From assembly GCF_020687695.1 (NCBI RefSeq), contig NZ_JAJEWL010000005.1:62001-126000 (forward strand): a DNA stretch of 64,000 nt, written 5' to 3'. Positions within the stretch are counted from its first letter, which is position 1, and each line of letters begins with the position of its first letter. Under the pieces are notes generated by a model. The model saw only the letters and a list, made by a program, of their open reading frames with translations, did no database searches and had not been told where the DNA came from. Shown here piece by piece: positions 27,286 to 36,411 of the stretch. This stretch comes from Pusillimonas sp. MFBS29 (GTDB lineage Bacteria > Pseudomonadota > Gammaproteobacteria > Burkholderiales > Burkholderiaceae_B). The translations under genes and the position numbers were made by a program.

Positions 27286-28471
27286 GCACTACACTCCCCA
27301 TGACATCAACCAAACCAGCCAGACCGTCTTGCCAGTTACTTTCAAACTCGCCCAGCACATAGAAGACATCAACCCCGATGACTGGAATCAATTGGTCGCC
27401 GGCCGGCAGCCTTTTGTCCAGCATGCCTTCCTTCTTGCACTGGACAAGACCGGCTGCGCAAGACCTGATACAGGCTGGGCGCCTCAGTATCTGTTGATGT
27501 TCCGTGATGACGTGCTGGCCGGTGCCATGCCACTGTATCTAAAATACCATTCACGTGGCGAATATGTATTCGATCAGGCATGGGCCCACGCCTTTGAGCG
27601 CAACGGGCTGCCTTATTATCCCAAACTGCTCGCAGCTATCCCGTTCACCCCGGTCACCGGCCCCCGCCTGCTGGCCGCCAGCCACGAAGATAAAGTGTTG
27701 CTGGCCAGACAAGCCATCGATCTTTGCCGGCAGAACAAATTATCTTCACTGCATATACTTTTTCCTTCGGAGGCCGAGCACGCCGCTCTTGCTGAAGCAG
27801 GCTTCCTGTTTCGATACAGCGTTCAGTTTCACTGGACCAATCAGAACTATGCAGACATCAATGCCTTTCTGCACAGCCTGAACCAGCAGAAAAGAAAGAA
27901 GCTGAAGCAGGACAAGAAAAAGGTCGCTCAGGCAGGGGTAGGGTTCAGATGGCTGGAAGGCAGCCAGATCACCGAAGAAATACTGGCATTCTTCTACCGC
28001 TGCTACGCCCAGACCTACCTTGAGCATGGCCAAACTCCGTACCTGAACCTGGCATTTTTTCAGGCCCTGTACGCCTGCAATTCGGAATGCATGGTAATCG
28101 TGCTGGCTGAACAGGACGGCCAGCCCATAGCCGCCGCACTAAACATTCGTGACGAGCAAACCTTGTACGGGCGCTATTGGGGCAGCTTGCGGTTTGTTTC
28201 AGGCCTGCATTTCGAGACCTGTTACATGCAAGGCATAGAGTTTTGCATAGCTCGCAATCTGTCGGTATTCGAAGGCGGGGCCCAGGGCGAACACAAGCTT
28301 TCGCGCGGCATGCTGCCGACCAGGACCTGCTCGGCGCACTGGATTGCCGATGACCGCTATGCCCGGGCCATCGATGATTACCTGGGACACGAAACGCCGG
28401 CAGTTGATGCCTATCTTGATGAGCTGGCGGCGCACAGCCCTTTCAGACAACACCCCCTGGACCTGAAGTAA
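27284..28471 (+). CDS. DUF482/FemAB-like GNAT-fold protein
   Basis: Protein of 395 residues of the DUF482 (FemAB_like) family, annotated as peptidoglycan-related N-acyltransferases but of unproven function. Typical parts are an N-terminal recruiting region (DDWNQLVAGRQPFVQHAFLLAL), a lysine-rich loop (QQKRKKLKQDKKKVAQAG) and the motif FEGGAQGEHKLSRG near the C-terminus. The start at 27284 overlaps the start of the divergent COG0523 gene, and no clear ribosome-binding site is seen, so a slightly downstream start is possible. The gene converges with phaR, stops five bases apart. Confidence 0.85.
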   Translation: MHYTPHDINQTSQTVLPVTFKLAQHIEDINPDDWNQLVAGRQPFVQHAFLLALDKTGCARPDTGWAPQYLLMFRDDVLAGAMPLYLKYHSRGEYVFDQAWAHAFERNGLPYYPKLLAAIPFTPVTGPRLLAASHEDKVLLARQAIDLCRQNKLSSLHILFPSEAEHAALAEAGFLFRYSVQFHWTNQNYADINAFLHSLNQQKRKKLKQDKKKVAQAGVGFRWLEGSQITEEILAFFYRCYAQTYLEHGQTPYLNLAFFQALYACNSECMVIVLAEQDGQPIAAALNIRDEQTLYGRYWGSLRFVSGLHFETCYMQGIEFCIARNLSVFEGGAQGEHKLSRGMLPTRTCSAHWIADDRYARAIDDYLGHETPAVDAYLDELAAHSPFRQHPLDLK

Positions 28472-28475
28472 GGCC

Positions 28476-29039
28476 TTATTCTTTTTTATCTTTAGGTGGC
28501 ACTGGATTAAACGGAAACACCGAAAATATATTGCGGGTTTGGTCCTGCATCTGATCCTGCATCTGCACGAACAGATTCTTGCTTTGATCAACGTAGTTAT
28601 TCATCATGTTCTGCAGGACGGGCGACTGCACATTCATGAACTGCGCCCAGGCCTCGGGCCCGAACTGGCTTCCGTACATGCTCTTGGACTGATCAGCCAT
28701 GCGATCCTGGATATCCATGAAAGCCTGGATGTTCTTTTCAAGATAGGAACCCATGACACCCTGCATGGCATGGCCATAGAAACGAATGATTTGCGAAAGC
28801 GCGGTGGGCGAGAACATGGGCATGCCTCCGCTCTCTTCCTCGAGGATGATCTGCAGCAGGATGCTGCGCGTCAGGTCGTCACCTGACTTGGCATCGACAA
28901 CCTGAAACTCTTCGCAATCAAGCACCAGCTGCTTGACATCGGCCAAGGTAACGTATGCGCTGGTGCGCGTGTCGTAAAGTCGCCTGTTCGGATACTTTTT
29001 GATAAGGCGGGTTGTCGTGTTGGCTTGAGATTGCGTCAT
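28476..29039 (-). CDS. phaR: Polyhydroxyalkanoate synthesis repressor PhaR
   Basis: Repressor that also binds PHA granules and controls phasin genes. The 187 residues start with the strongly conserved PHB/PHA accumulation regulator domain (RLIKKYPNRRLYDT, YVTLADVKQLVLDCEEF, residues 11-60), then the LEEESGGMPMFSP region and a Met/Gln-rich C-terminus. It is third in a phaC-phaB-phaR row, 63 bp after phaB. Confidence 0.95.
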   Translation of the reverse strand: MTQSQANTTTRLIKKYPNRRLYDTRTSAYVTLADVKQLVLDCEEFQVVDAKSGDDLTRSILLQIILEEESGGMPMFSPTALSQIIRFYGHAMQGVMGSYLEKNIQAFMDIQDRMADQSKSMYGSQFGPEAWAQFMNVQSPVLQNMMNNYVDQSKNLFVQMQDQMQDQTRNIFSVFPFNPVPPKDKKE

Positions 29040-29102
29040 GAATTTAAAGGCCGGATACCAAGTAGGTGAAACAGGAAAATCAGACAGCCGGGCAAAGCCC
29101 TG

Positions 29103-29840
29103 TTAGCCCATATGCAGGCCGCCATTCAATGAGAAGTCAGCCCCCGTGGCAAACCCCGCTTCGTCGGAAGACAGCCATGCCACGATGGACCCGATTTCCT
29201 CGGGTGCTCCCAAACGCTTGACAGGTATGGTAGCAACGATTTTTTCAAGTACATCGGGACGTATCGCACGAACCATATCGGTACCAATATAACCCGGAGA
29301 AACAGTATTGACCGTTACGCCCTTGCTGGCAACTTCCTGGGCCAATGCCATGGTAAAGCCATGTATGCCCGCCTTTGCCGTGGAGTAGTTGGTTTGACCG
29401 AACTGCCCTTTTTGACCGTTGACCGAACTGATATTGATGATACGCCCCCACTGGCGATCGACCATGTCTTCAATGACCTGCTTGGTGACATTGAACAGGC
29501 TGTTCAGGTTGGTGTCGATGACCGAGCGCCAGTCTTCGTGGCTCATTTTGCGAAACAGCCCGTCGCGGGTAATGCCTGCGTTATTGACCAGCACATCGAT
29601 TGGCCCCAGTTCACTGCGGATCTTTTCAAACGCCTGTACCGTGGAATCCCAATCGGCGACATTGCCGACCGAAGCGTGGAACTTGTAGCCCAGCGCGGCC
29701 TGCTCATCGAGCCATTGCTTGTAGTTTCGGCTGGGCCCGCAACCTGCCACGACCACATAGCCATCTTTTGCCAGCCGCTGGCAAATGGATGTGCCTATAC
29801 CCCCCATGCCCCCGGTTACGTAAGCAAGTTTACCGCTCAT
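29103..29840 (-). CDS. phaB: Acetoacetyl-CoA reductase (NADPH)
   Basis: Short-chain dehydrogenase that reduces acetoacetyl-CoA to (R)-3-hydroxybutyryl-CoA, the monomer for PHB. It has 245 residues, with the cofactor motif TGGMGGIG (8-15), NNAGITRDG, and the catalytic Tyr-Lys in YSTAKAGIHGFT. It is close to PhaB and distinct from FabG mainly by overall wording and context. AAGGAGAAC precedes the ATG. It lies 23 bp after phaC; no phaA thiolase is in the window. Confidence 0.95.
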   Translation of the reverse strand: MSGKLAYVTGGMGGIGTSICQRLAKDGYVVVAGCGPSRNYKQWLDEQAALGYKFHASVGNVADWDSTVQAFEKIRSELGPIDVLVNNAGITRDGLFRKMSHEDWRSVIDTNLNSLFNVTKQVIEDMVDRQWGRIINISSVNGQKGQFGQTNYSTAKAGIHGFTMALAQEVASKGVTVNTVSPGYIGTDMVRAIRPDVLEKIVATIPVKRLGAPEEIGSIVAWLSSDEAGFATGADFSLNGGLHMG

Positions 29841-29863
29841 AGTGTTCTCCTTAGAACTGTGTT

Positions 29864-31498
29864 TTATTGCGCCCGCAACTTAACGTAGCTTCCGGGTGCG
29901 TCTTCAATAGGCGTGTAGCGTGTGTTGCCTGGTTTGGCCGGCGCCCGTACCAAATCCCCCGAATGCGTTGCCAGCCACGCAGACCAGTCGGGCCACCAGC
30001 TGCCCGGATGCTCGGTAGCGCCGTGCAGCCAGGAGTCTGGATTAACGGCCGCTACCCCAGGTTGGGTTGAAGCGTCGTGCGTCCAGTAGCAACGGCGCTT
30101 CTTCGCCGGTGGGTTGATAACCCCCGCTATATGGCCTGATGCGCCCAGCACGAAGCGCAATGGGCCTTGCAAAATATTGCTGCTGGCATACGCAGAACGC
30201 CACGGAACGATATGGTCGTCGCGCGATCCGTATATATAGGACGGCATGGCCAGCGTGCCGAGGTTTAATGGATGGCCGTCGATGTGGACGCGTCCGGGCA
30301 CCTTCAGGTTGTTTTCCAGATAAGTATTGCGGAAGTACCAGGTGAAGAAAGGACCAGGAAGATTGGTACCGTCGGCATTCCAGTACAGAAGGTCGAATGC
30401 GGGAGGTGCCTCGCCTTTCAGGTAGTTACCCACAACATAGTTCCAGACCAGCTCGCCAGGGCGCAGGAAGGAGAACGTGGTGCCAAGTTCACGCGCCGTC
30501 ATGAGGCCGCCATTGCCTATCTGGGTTTCGCGCATCCGGGCCTGCAGTTCGTCGACGAAAACGTCGAGTACGCCGGTGTCTTCGAAATCGAGCAGCGTGG
30601 TGAGCAAGGTAAGTGAACTGACGGGATCCTTGCCCTGCGCATGCGCCAATGCCAGGGCCGAAGCAAGCAAGGTACCACCGACGCAGAACCCAAGGGCGTT
30701 GATTTGCTTCTGCCTGGACACTGCGCAGACAACATCAATGGCCTGGAGCACCCCGTGCTGCAGGTAATCGGCCCACGTGGCCTTGTCGATGCCGTCGCGG
30801 TCGGTGTCGAGAGGATTGCGCCAGGAAACCAGAAACACGGTGTAGCCCTGCTCGACCGCATACCTGACAAACGAGTTCTGCGGCTGCAGGTCAAGAATGT
30901 AGTATTTGTTGATGCAGGGTGGCACAAGCAACAGCGGCACCTTGCGCACTTGGTCGGTGGCCGGCGCATACTGGATCAGTTGCATGAGTTCGTTCTGGTA
31001 CACCACCGAGCCAGGTGTAACGGCGACGTTCTCGCCGATTGCAAACTTGGTTTCGTCGGTTTGACTGAGCCGGCCCTTTTGAAGGTCCTGGAAAAGATTT
31101 TCCATACCCTTGCGCAATGACTGGCCGTCGCTTTGAATCAAAGCCTGCTGAACATCGGGATTGGTCGCCATGAAGTTGGTCGGCGAGACGGCTTCTATCC
31201 ATTGCATGGTGGAAAAGCGCAGACGATTGCGTACGGGCTCGCTGACCTCAAGAGCGTCTACCATTTGATTCATGGTTTTGGCCGACAGCAAATAGGTATG
31301 AGCGGCCAGCAAGGCCGCGGGATTGGCTGCCCAGGCAGCCGAACCGAAACGGCGATCGGTGGGTGGAGCAAGCTCGCCCTGATTCGCACTTTCGGCGATA
31401 CGCAACCATTCGCGCGCAAACTCTGCCTGTATTTCAGCAAGTTTTTCAGGCGCTATGCTTACCGGAACCGGCCATTCTTTAGGAAGCGGATTACTCAC
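29864..31498 (-). CDS. phaC: Class I poly(3-hydroxyalkanoate) synthase
   Basis: Polymerises 3-hydroxyacyl-CoA into polyester on the granule surface. The 544 residues carry the PhaC N-terminal domain and an alpha/beta-hydrolase core with the lipase-like box GFCVGG (catalytic cysteine, about residue 272), the aspartate in GSRDDHIVPW and the histidine in GASGHIAGVINPP. The start is a GTG with AAGG about 11 bases upstream. It is first in phaC-phaB-phaR. Length is slightly below the usual 560-590, with a short N-terminus. Confidence 0.95.
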   Translation of the reverse strand: MSNPLPKEWPVPVSIAPEKLAEIQAEFAREWLRIAESANQGELAPPTDRRFGSAAWAANPAALLAAHTYLLSAKTMNQMVDALEVSEPVRNRLRFSTMQWIEAVSPTNFMATNPDVQQALIQSDGQSLRKGMENLFQDLQKGRLSQTDETKFAIGENVAVTPGSVVYQNELMQLIQYAPATDQVRKVPLLLVPPCINKYYILDLQPQNSFVRYAVEQGYTVFLVSWRNPLDTDRDGIDKATWADYLQHGVLQAIDVVCAVSRQKQINALGFCVGGTLLASALALAHAQGKDPVSSLTLLTTLLDFEDTGVLDVFVDELQARMRETQIGNGGLMTARELGTTFSFLRPGELVWNYVVGNYLKGEAPPAFDLLYWNADGTNLPGPFFTWYFRNTYLENNLKVPGRVHIDGHPLNLGTLAMPSYIYGSRDDHIVPWRSAYASSNILQGPLRFVLGASGHIAGVINPPAKKRRCYWTHDASTQPGVAAVNPDSWLHGATEHPGSWWPDWSAWLATHSGDLVRAPAKPGNTRYTPIEDAPGSYVKLRAQ

Positions 31499-31565
31499 GA
31501 TACATGCACCTTACAAAATCTCAACGCTTGATCTGAATGGTGGATGTCATTTGAAATGGTGTCAA

Positions 31566-32372
31566 TCAGGGTAAGTCGCTATCGGGTTTGCACCTGTCCT
31601 GATCGACGAGCCAGGCCAGGGTCACCATACGCCCTGTCACACCATCACGACGATACGAGAAATAAGTTTCAGCCTGATTAAAAGTGCATGCATTACTTAG
31701 TTCTATCGTGCCCACACCTGCCTTGCGCAGCCGTAACCGGGCCAATCCTGGCAGATCGGCCAGCCACTTGCCCTGTTCGGCTTTCGGAACAAAGAACGGC
31801 GCTGCGTCGGGATCCTTATCCACAAAGGCAGCATGGACATCATCACCCACCTCGAAACTGGCGGGGCCTATGGCCGGGCCTATCCAGGCACGCCAGGAAA
31901 CATTGCCCGGCGCACGTTCACGCAAGGCCTGCAATGTATTTTCCAGTACACCATCCGCCAGGCCGCGCCAGCCTGCATGGGCAACGCCAAGAGCACGGCC
32001 GTTGGCAGAAGCCAGCACGACCGGCAGGCAATCTGCAGTCATGATCGCCAGGACACGATTGGCCTGCAATGTGACAGCAGCGTCAGCAGTCGGAGCCCCC
32101 CCTGACCGCACCTCTGCCTCAAGCTGATCGGCATCCAGGACATCAACCCCATGGACCTGAGTCAGCCAGACCGGCTCGCCGGGCAATAAGGCACTCAAAC
32201 GTTGCCGGTTGCTGCTGACCGCCGCGCCGTCATCGCCCACATGGGTACCCAGGTTCAGTGAGGCCCATGGGCCGGCACTGCAACCTCCTTGACGGGTCGT
32301 GCAAAAATACCGCACCCCATGCCAGGGCTCGCCCGTCACTGTCGGCAGCGCAGCTTCGTTCAGGTGCTCCAT
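31566..32372 (-). CDS. pgeF: PgeF/YfiH (DUF152) family protein
   Basis: Cytoplasmic 268-residue protein of the Cu-oxidase_4/DUF152 family. Members were called laccases but act as purine nucleoside phosphorylases, or edit peptidoglycan precursors (PgeF). Zinc-site features are visible: ADCLPVVLAS, GVAHAGWRGLADGVLE and IGPAIGPASFEVGDDV. It starts 13 bp inside the end of rluD, a common rluD-pgeF arrangement. Confidence 0.9.
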   Translation of the reverse strand: MEHLNEAALPTVTGEPWHGVRYFCTTRQGGCSAGPWASLNLGTHVGDDGAAVSSNRQRLSALLPGEPVWLTQVHGVDVLDADQLEAEVRSGGAPTADAAVTLQANRVLAIMTADCLPVVLASANGRALGVAHAGWRGLADGVLENTLQALRERAPGNVSWRAWIGPAIGPASFEVGDDVHAAFVDKDPDAAPFFVPKAEQGKWLADLPGLARLRLRKAGVGTIELSNACTFNQAETYFSYRRDGVTGRMVTLAWLVDQDRCKPDSDLP

Positions 32373-33319
32373 GCAACGCCGTCCATGACCTGTTGGAAAT
32401 CCTCGGCCAGCGCCGCCATGAATGACACACGCTGCCCACTGCCGTAATCATCAAAGCTGAGTGCGCGTGCATGCAGCATCTGGCGCGTGGCGCCACCCAG
32501 GGCCTTGCCGCCGTATAGCGTGTCGGCCACCAAAGCGTGACGCAAGCTCGCCATGTGCACCCGTATCTGGTGCGTGCGACCGGTTTCCAGCCTGCAAGTC
32601 ACCTCGGTCACGTGCATATCGTCAAGAAGGCCGGTGCGCACGGGTGTGTAATGGGTAATGGCAGGCTTGGGGGCAACAGGATGCTCTACCGACATGCGTA
32701 CCGGCACCCTGGCGTCGCGCCCTATGGGAAGCTCAACGCTGCCCGAGCGGTTCAGCACACCATGCACCAGCGCGCAGTACTCGCGGCTTACGGTACGCGC
32801 CTGCAGTTGCCTGATCAGCTGGGTTTGTGCTTTTTCATGGCGCGCTACGACCAGCAGACCCGAAGTGTCTTTGTCGAGCCTGTGCACAATACCCGCGCGG
32901 GCTACCGTTGCCAGTTCGGGGTAGCGGTAAAGCAAACCATTAAGCAAAGTACCGCTCCAGTTTCCCGCCCCCGGATGCGTAACCAGGCCGGCAGGCTTGT
33001 TCACGACGATCCAGTCGGGACTTTCCTGAATTACCTGAAACGCGATATCTTCAGGTACAAACGACTGCGCTTCAGGAGGCGTTTGTTCCTGAACAAGCAA
33101 TTTATCGCCCGGATTGGTCATTTGCCTGATCCGGCCGGGCTGGCCGTTCACCAGCACGTGACCCGCTTCTATCCACCCCTGCAGGCGGCTGCGGGAATGC
33201 TCGGGAATCAGCCGTGCGAGAACCTTGTCAAGCCGCTCGGGCATGGCGTTGTATGGCACCAGGAATTCAAGCGGTCCGGCCTGCGCCGAACTTTCTTTGG
33301 TGATATCTGTGTCAGTCAT
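32360..33319 (-). CDS. rluD: 23S rRNA pseudouridine synthase D
   Basis: Forms the pseudouridines in helix 69 of 23S rRNA (1911/1915/1917 in E. coli). The 319 residues have an N-terminal S4 domain (RLDKVLARLIPEHSRSRLQG, about 29-48) and the RluA-family catalytic block HRLDKDTSGLLVVAR. It is divergent from bamD with a 51-bp gap, the neighbour relation seen in many proteobacteria, and overlaps pgeF by 13 bp. Confidence 0.95.
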   Translation of the reverse strand: MTDTDITKESSAQAGPLEFLVPYNAMPERLDKVLARLIPEHSRSRLQGWIEAGHVLVNGQPGRIRQMTNPGDKLLVQEQTPPEAQSFVPEDIAFQVIQESPDWIVVNKPAGLVTHPGAGNWSGTLLNGLLYRYPELATVARAGIVHRLDKDTSGLLVVARHEKAQTQLIRQLQARTVSREYCALVHGVLNRSGSVELPIGRDARVPVRMSVEHPVAPKPAITHYTPVRTGLLDDMHVTEVTCRLETGRTHQIRVHMASLRHALVADTLYGGKALGGATRQMLHARALSFDDYGSGQRVSFMAALAEDFQQVMDGVAWST

Positions 33320-33370
33320 GTCGACAAATCATATAATCAGCCTGCATGCTAACACCAAGGACGTCTTTTT

Positions 33371-34219
33371 GTGACTCGTACCAATCTGAATCAACCCCGT
33401 TCTTCCAGCCTTACCCGTCTGGGGCAAGTTGCGTTCGCCTGCGTGGCTGCCATCCTTATTGCCGGATGCAGTTCAACCAAGGTTGAAGTCGATCCCACTA
33501 CCGGCTGGAGCGCTGAACGCCTTTATGAAGATGCCCGCATCGAAATCAGTGCCGGCAACTGGAACGATGCACGTGCACGCCTGGAAGCAATCGAAGCTCG
33601 TTACCCCTTCGGTGGATATGCCCAGCAGGCACTTATTGACCAGGCCTACGTCAACTGGAAAGACGGCGAACCCGAGCAGGCGCTGGCGGCCATCGATCGC
33701 TTCCAGCAGCAGTATCCCAACCATGCAGGTACAGACTACATGCTTTACCTGAAAGGTCTGATTACCTTTACTCCACCCAGCGCCTCGTTCATGAATATCA
33801 CGCGCCAGGATCCCAGCGAGCGCGATCCGAAAGGCCTGCGTGAATCCTATGAATCGTTCAACGAGCTGATTGCACGCTACCCCGACAGCCGTTACACCGC
33901 CGACGCCAAAAAGCGGGTTACCTGGCTGGTGAACGCAATAGCGCAGAATGAAGTGCACGTCGCAAGCTATTACTACGAGCGCGGCGCCTACGTGGCCGCC
34001 GTCAACCGGGCACAAACCGTCATCACTGAATTCCAGGGCGTACCTGCCGCGGAAAAGGCGCTGTACATCATGGTGCTTTGCTACGACAAGCTACAGCTGC
34101 CCGAGCTGCGCGATGATGCAAAACGGGTGCTCGATGAAAACTTCCCCAACAGCAAGCTATACGAACAAGGCCTGGACGAACCTTCCGGCAGTCTCTGGAA
34201 CCCCATCAACTGGTTCTGA
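33371..34219 (+). CDS. bamD: Outer membrane assembly lipoprotein BamD
   Basis: Essential BAM-complex lipoprotein for outer-membrane beta-barrel insertion. The 282 residues begin with a signal peptide and a lipobox ending ILIAGC (cysteine about residue 34), followed by TPR-type repeats (AERLYEDARIEISAGNWNDA, GGYAQQALIDQAYVNW). The start is GTG. The stop TGA abuts the stop of the convergent helicase gene in the palindrome TGATCA. Confidence 0.95.
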   Translation: MTRTNLNQPRSSSLTRLGQVAFACVAAILIAGCSSTKVEVDPTTGWSAERLYEDARIEISAGNWNDARARLEAIEARYPFGGYAQQALIDQAYVNWKDGEPEQALAAIDRFQQQYPNHAGTDYMLYLKGLITFTPPSASFMNITRQDPSERDPKGLRESYESFNELIARYPDSRYTADAKKRVTWLVNAIAQNEVHVASYYYERGAYVAAVNRAQTVITEFQGVPAAEKALYIMVLCYDKLQLPELRDDAKRVLDENFPNSKLYEQGLDEPSGSLWNPINWF

Positions 34220-36247
34220 TCAACCAGCCGCGTGCCTGTTCACCAGAAATTCCACAGCCTGCCCTGATTCGCGCGTACGCGCGAACGGTGGCAGGCCGCG
34301 CCACAGCAAGCGGCCATAAGGCTTGTCTATCATGCGTGTGTCGCCCACCATCAGCACGCCCCAATCCTGTTCTGACCTGATAAGCCGGCCTGCCCCCTGC
34401 TTGAGCGCAATTGCTGCCTCGGGCAGCTGATACTCCATGAATGGATTGCCCCCCTGATTGCGGCACAGATTCAGGCGTGCCTCGAGCACGGGATCATCGG
34501 GCGGCGCAAAGGGCAGCTTGTCTATGGCAACCAGCGTCAGCGCGTCTCCGGGTACATCTATACCCTCCCAGAAGCTGGCGCTACCGACCAGCACGGCGTT
34601 GCTGCCGGCACGAAAGCGCTCGAGCAGCGCCCCGCGCGAGCTTTCACCCTGACGCAACAGCAAGCGCTCGATGTCCTCGTCTTCGAAACGTTCCTGCAAC
34701 AGCTCGGCAATGGTATCCACGGCACGCAAGGTGGTGCACAGCACGAGCACGCCGCCTGCAGAAACCTTGATCAGCGGCATCAAGGCATCGACAAAGCGTT
34801 CGTTAAAGTAACGGTCGTTAGGCAGCGGCAGGGTCTTGGGTACGTACAGCACGCCCTGTGTGCCGTAGTCAAACGGTGACTCCCAACTTAAGGTTTGCGC
34901 ATCCCACAAGCCCAGCTGACGCATGAAATGACCAAAATCGCCCCTGACCGACAAGGTCGCCGAAGTCAGTATCCAGGCCTGCTCCTGGTTGCGATAACGT
35001 GAAAAAATCTTTGCAACCGACAAGGGCGCACTATGCAGGCGCATGTGATGCAGGCTGTGCTCCACCCAGCGTACCGCGGCTCCGGCATCGGGGTTGTCGT
35101 TGCTGTGCTCTGCCTGCGCGTCGGCCACCGCCGGCTGGAGCGCATTGTGGCCCTGGCGGTCGGGCTGGGTCCACTGATAAAGCCGGCTGCGCAAATCCAG
35201 ACTGGTCTTGCTGACTGCGGCAAGATCAGGATGCTTCTCGCTGACCACGCCCAACAGCTTGATACTGTGATCGAGCACTCCCAACAGCTCTTCCAGGGCC
35301 GCGTCAAACTCCTCAGGATTCGGAATGGCCTGAAAGGTGGCTTTACGCCCGGGCAGCTTCTCGATGGGTGCAGCCACCAGGCGCAGATTGCGGGCGGCCT
35401 GCTCTATACGCTTGCCCGCCTCGCTCCAGTTGGTGGATTCACGGGCGTAAGCAAGGCCCGCCGCTTCGGTTGCACGGGCCAGATCGAGCAACTGATGGGA
35501 TGAAACACTGCTACCCAGAAAACGCGTGGCGATATCCGGCAACTGATGCGCCTCGTCGAAGACCACCATATCAACCGCAGGCAGCAAATCGGTAATGCCC
35601 TCTTCCCGCAACGCCAGATCGGCCATGAACAGGGCGTGATTTACAACCACCAGGTCGGCGTCCTGGGCCTGACGCCGGGCCTTGAGCACGAAGCAGTCGC
35701 GTACAAAAGGGCATTCCTGCCCAAGACAGTTCTCACGGGTGGAACTTACCCGGTTCCAGATATCGGCATCTTCAGGTACGGCAGGCAGATCACTTCGGTC
35801 ACCAGTCTTGGACTGCTGCGCAAATACCTGAATCTGACGCAGCTGGCCCATTTCGGAACGGGACTTCAGCGCCCGCTCGTCGCCGGACAGACGATCAAGA
35901 TGATAATGGCAGACGTAGTTGCCACGCCCCTTGAGCAGGGCCACCGTAATCGGTAAGGCCAGCGCGTTGCGCAAACGCGGCAGATCGCGCCGGAAAAGCT
36001 GGTCTTGCAAGGTGCGGGTGCCCGTGGAGACCAATACCTTGCCGCCGCTAAGGAATGCCGGAACCAGGTAGGCCCAGGTCTTGCCCGTGCCAGTGCCCGC
36101 TTCGGCAATGAGCGTGGCATGATTGCTCAAGGTTTCCTCTATCGCCTGGGCGAGTTCCAGTTGAGCCTTGCGGGGACGGTAGCCCGGAACGGCTCGTGCC
36201 AAGGGCCCATCGGCGCCAAAAATATCGGAAAGTTCTTGCAAAAGCAT
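34220..36247 (-). CDS. ATP-dependent DNA helicase of the DinG/YoaA (XPD-like) family
   Basis: Superfamily 2 helicase with an iron-sulfur cluster. The 675 residues carry Walker A AEAGTGTGKTWAYL (near residue 50), the cluster cysteines in GNYVCHYH, ENCLGQECPF and RDCFVLKAR, the DEAH box VFDEAHQLPD, and C-terminal helicase motifs (ILTSATL, ASFWEGIDVPGD, GAGRLIRSEQDWG). The ATG at 36247 gives the family N-terminus; a longer frame to 36349 adds a hydrophobic stretch with no match. It is nearer to YoaA in size than to DinG, and a role in repair of replication blocks is inferred. It is divergent from tex. Confidence 0.9.
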   Translation of the reverse strand: MLLQELSDIFGADGPLARAVPGYRPRKAQLELAQAIEETLSNHATLIAEAGTGTGKTWAYLVPAFLSGGKVLVSTGTRTLQDQLFRRDLPRLRNALALPITVALLKGRGNYVCHYHLDRLSGDERALKSRSEMGQLRQIQVFAQQSKTGDRSDLPAVPEDADIWNRVSSTRENCLGQECPFVRDCFVLKARRQAQDADLVVVNHALFMADLALREEGITDLLPAVDMVVFDEAHQLPDIATRFLGSSVSSHQLLDLARATEAAGLAYARESTNWSEAGKRIEQAARNLRLVAAPIEKLPGRKATFQAIPNPEEFDAALEELLGVLDHSIKLLGVVSEKHPDLAAVSKTSLDLRSRLYQWTQPDRQGHNALQPAVADAQAEHSNDNPDAGAAVRWVEHSLHHMRLHSAPLSVAKIFSRYRNQEQAWILTSATLSVRGDFGHFMRQLGLWDAQTLSWESPFDYGTQGVLYVPKTLPLPNDRYFNERFVDALMPLIKVSAGGVLVLCTTLRAVDTIAELLQERFEDEDIERLLLRQGESSRGALLERFRAGSNAVLVGSASFWEGIDVPGDALTLVAIDKLPFAPPDDPVLEARLNLCRNQGGNPFMEYQLPEAAIALKQGAGRLIRSEQDWGVLMVGDTRMIDKPYGRLLWRGLPPFARTRESGQAVEFLVNRHAAG

Positions 36248-36411
36248 CAAAAAAAGCAAAGAAAGTAAGCAAGGCCGCAGAACACCAGGCCAAAAAGGGT
36301 AAAGTATGCCGGTCCACCGCGCACGCCCACATGAGATGATACCCGGCAATTTTTCCTGCCAGGGTCCAATGTGGCAAAATGCCCCGCGTCTTTCTTGTTT
36401 TTTATGTGCCC

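Noticed and set aside
31566-32372. Multicopper laccase
   Set aside because: The DUF152 family is often called laccase, but the protein lacks the copper-binding histidine motifs of multicopper oxidases.
36379-36411. Longer Tex N-terminus
   Set aside because: The extra 11 residues are hydrophobic and lack a ribosome-binding site; the ATG at 36412 fits the family better, though not with certainty.
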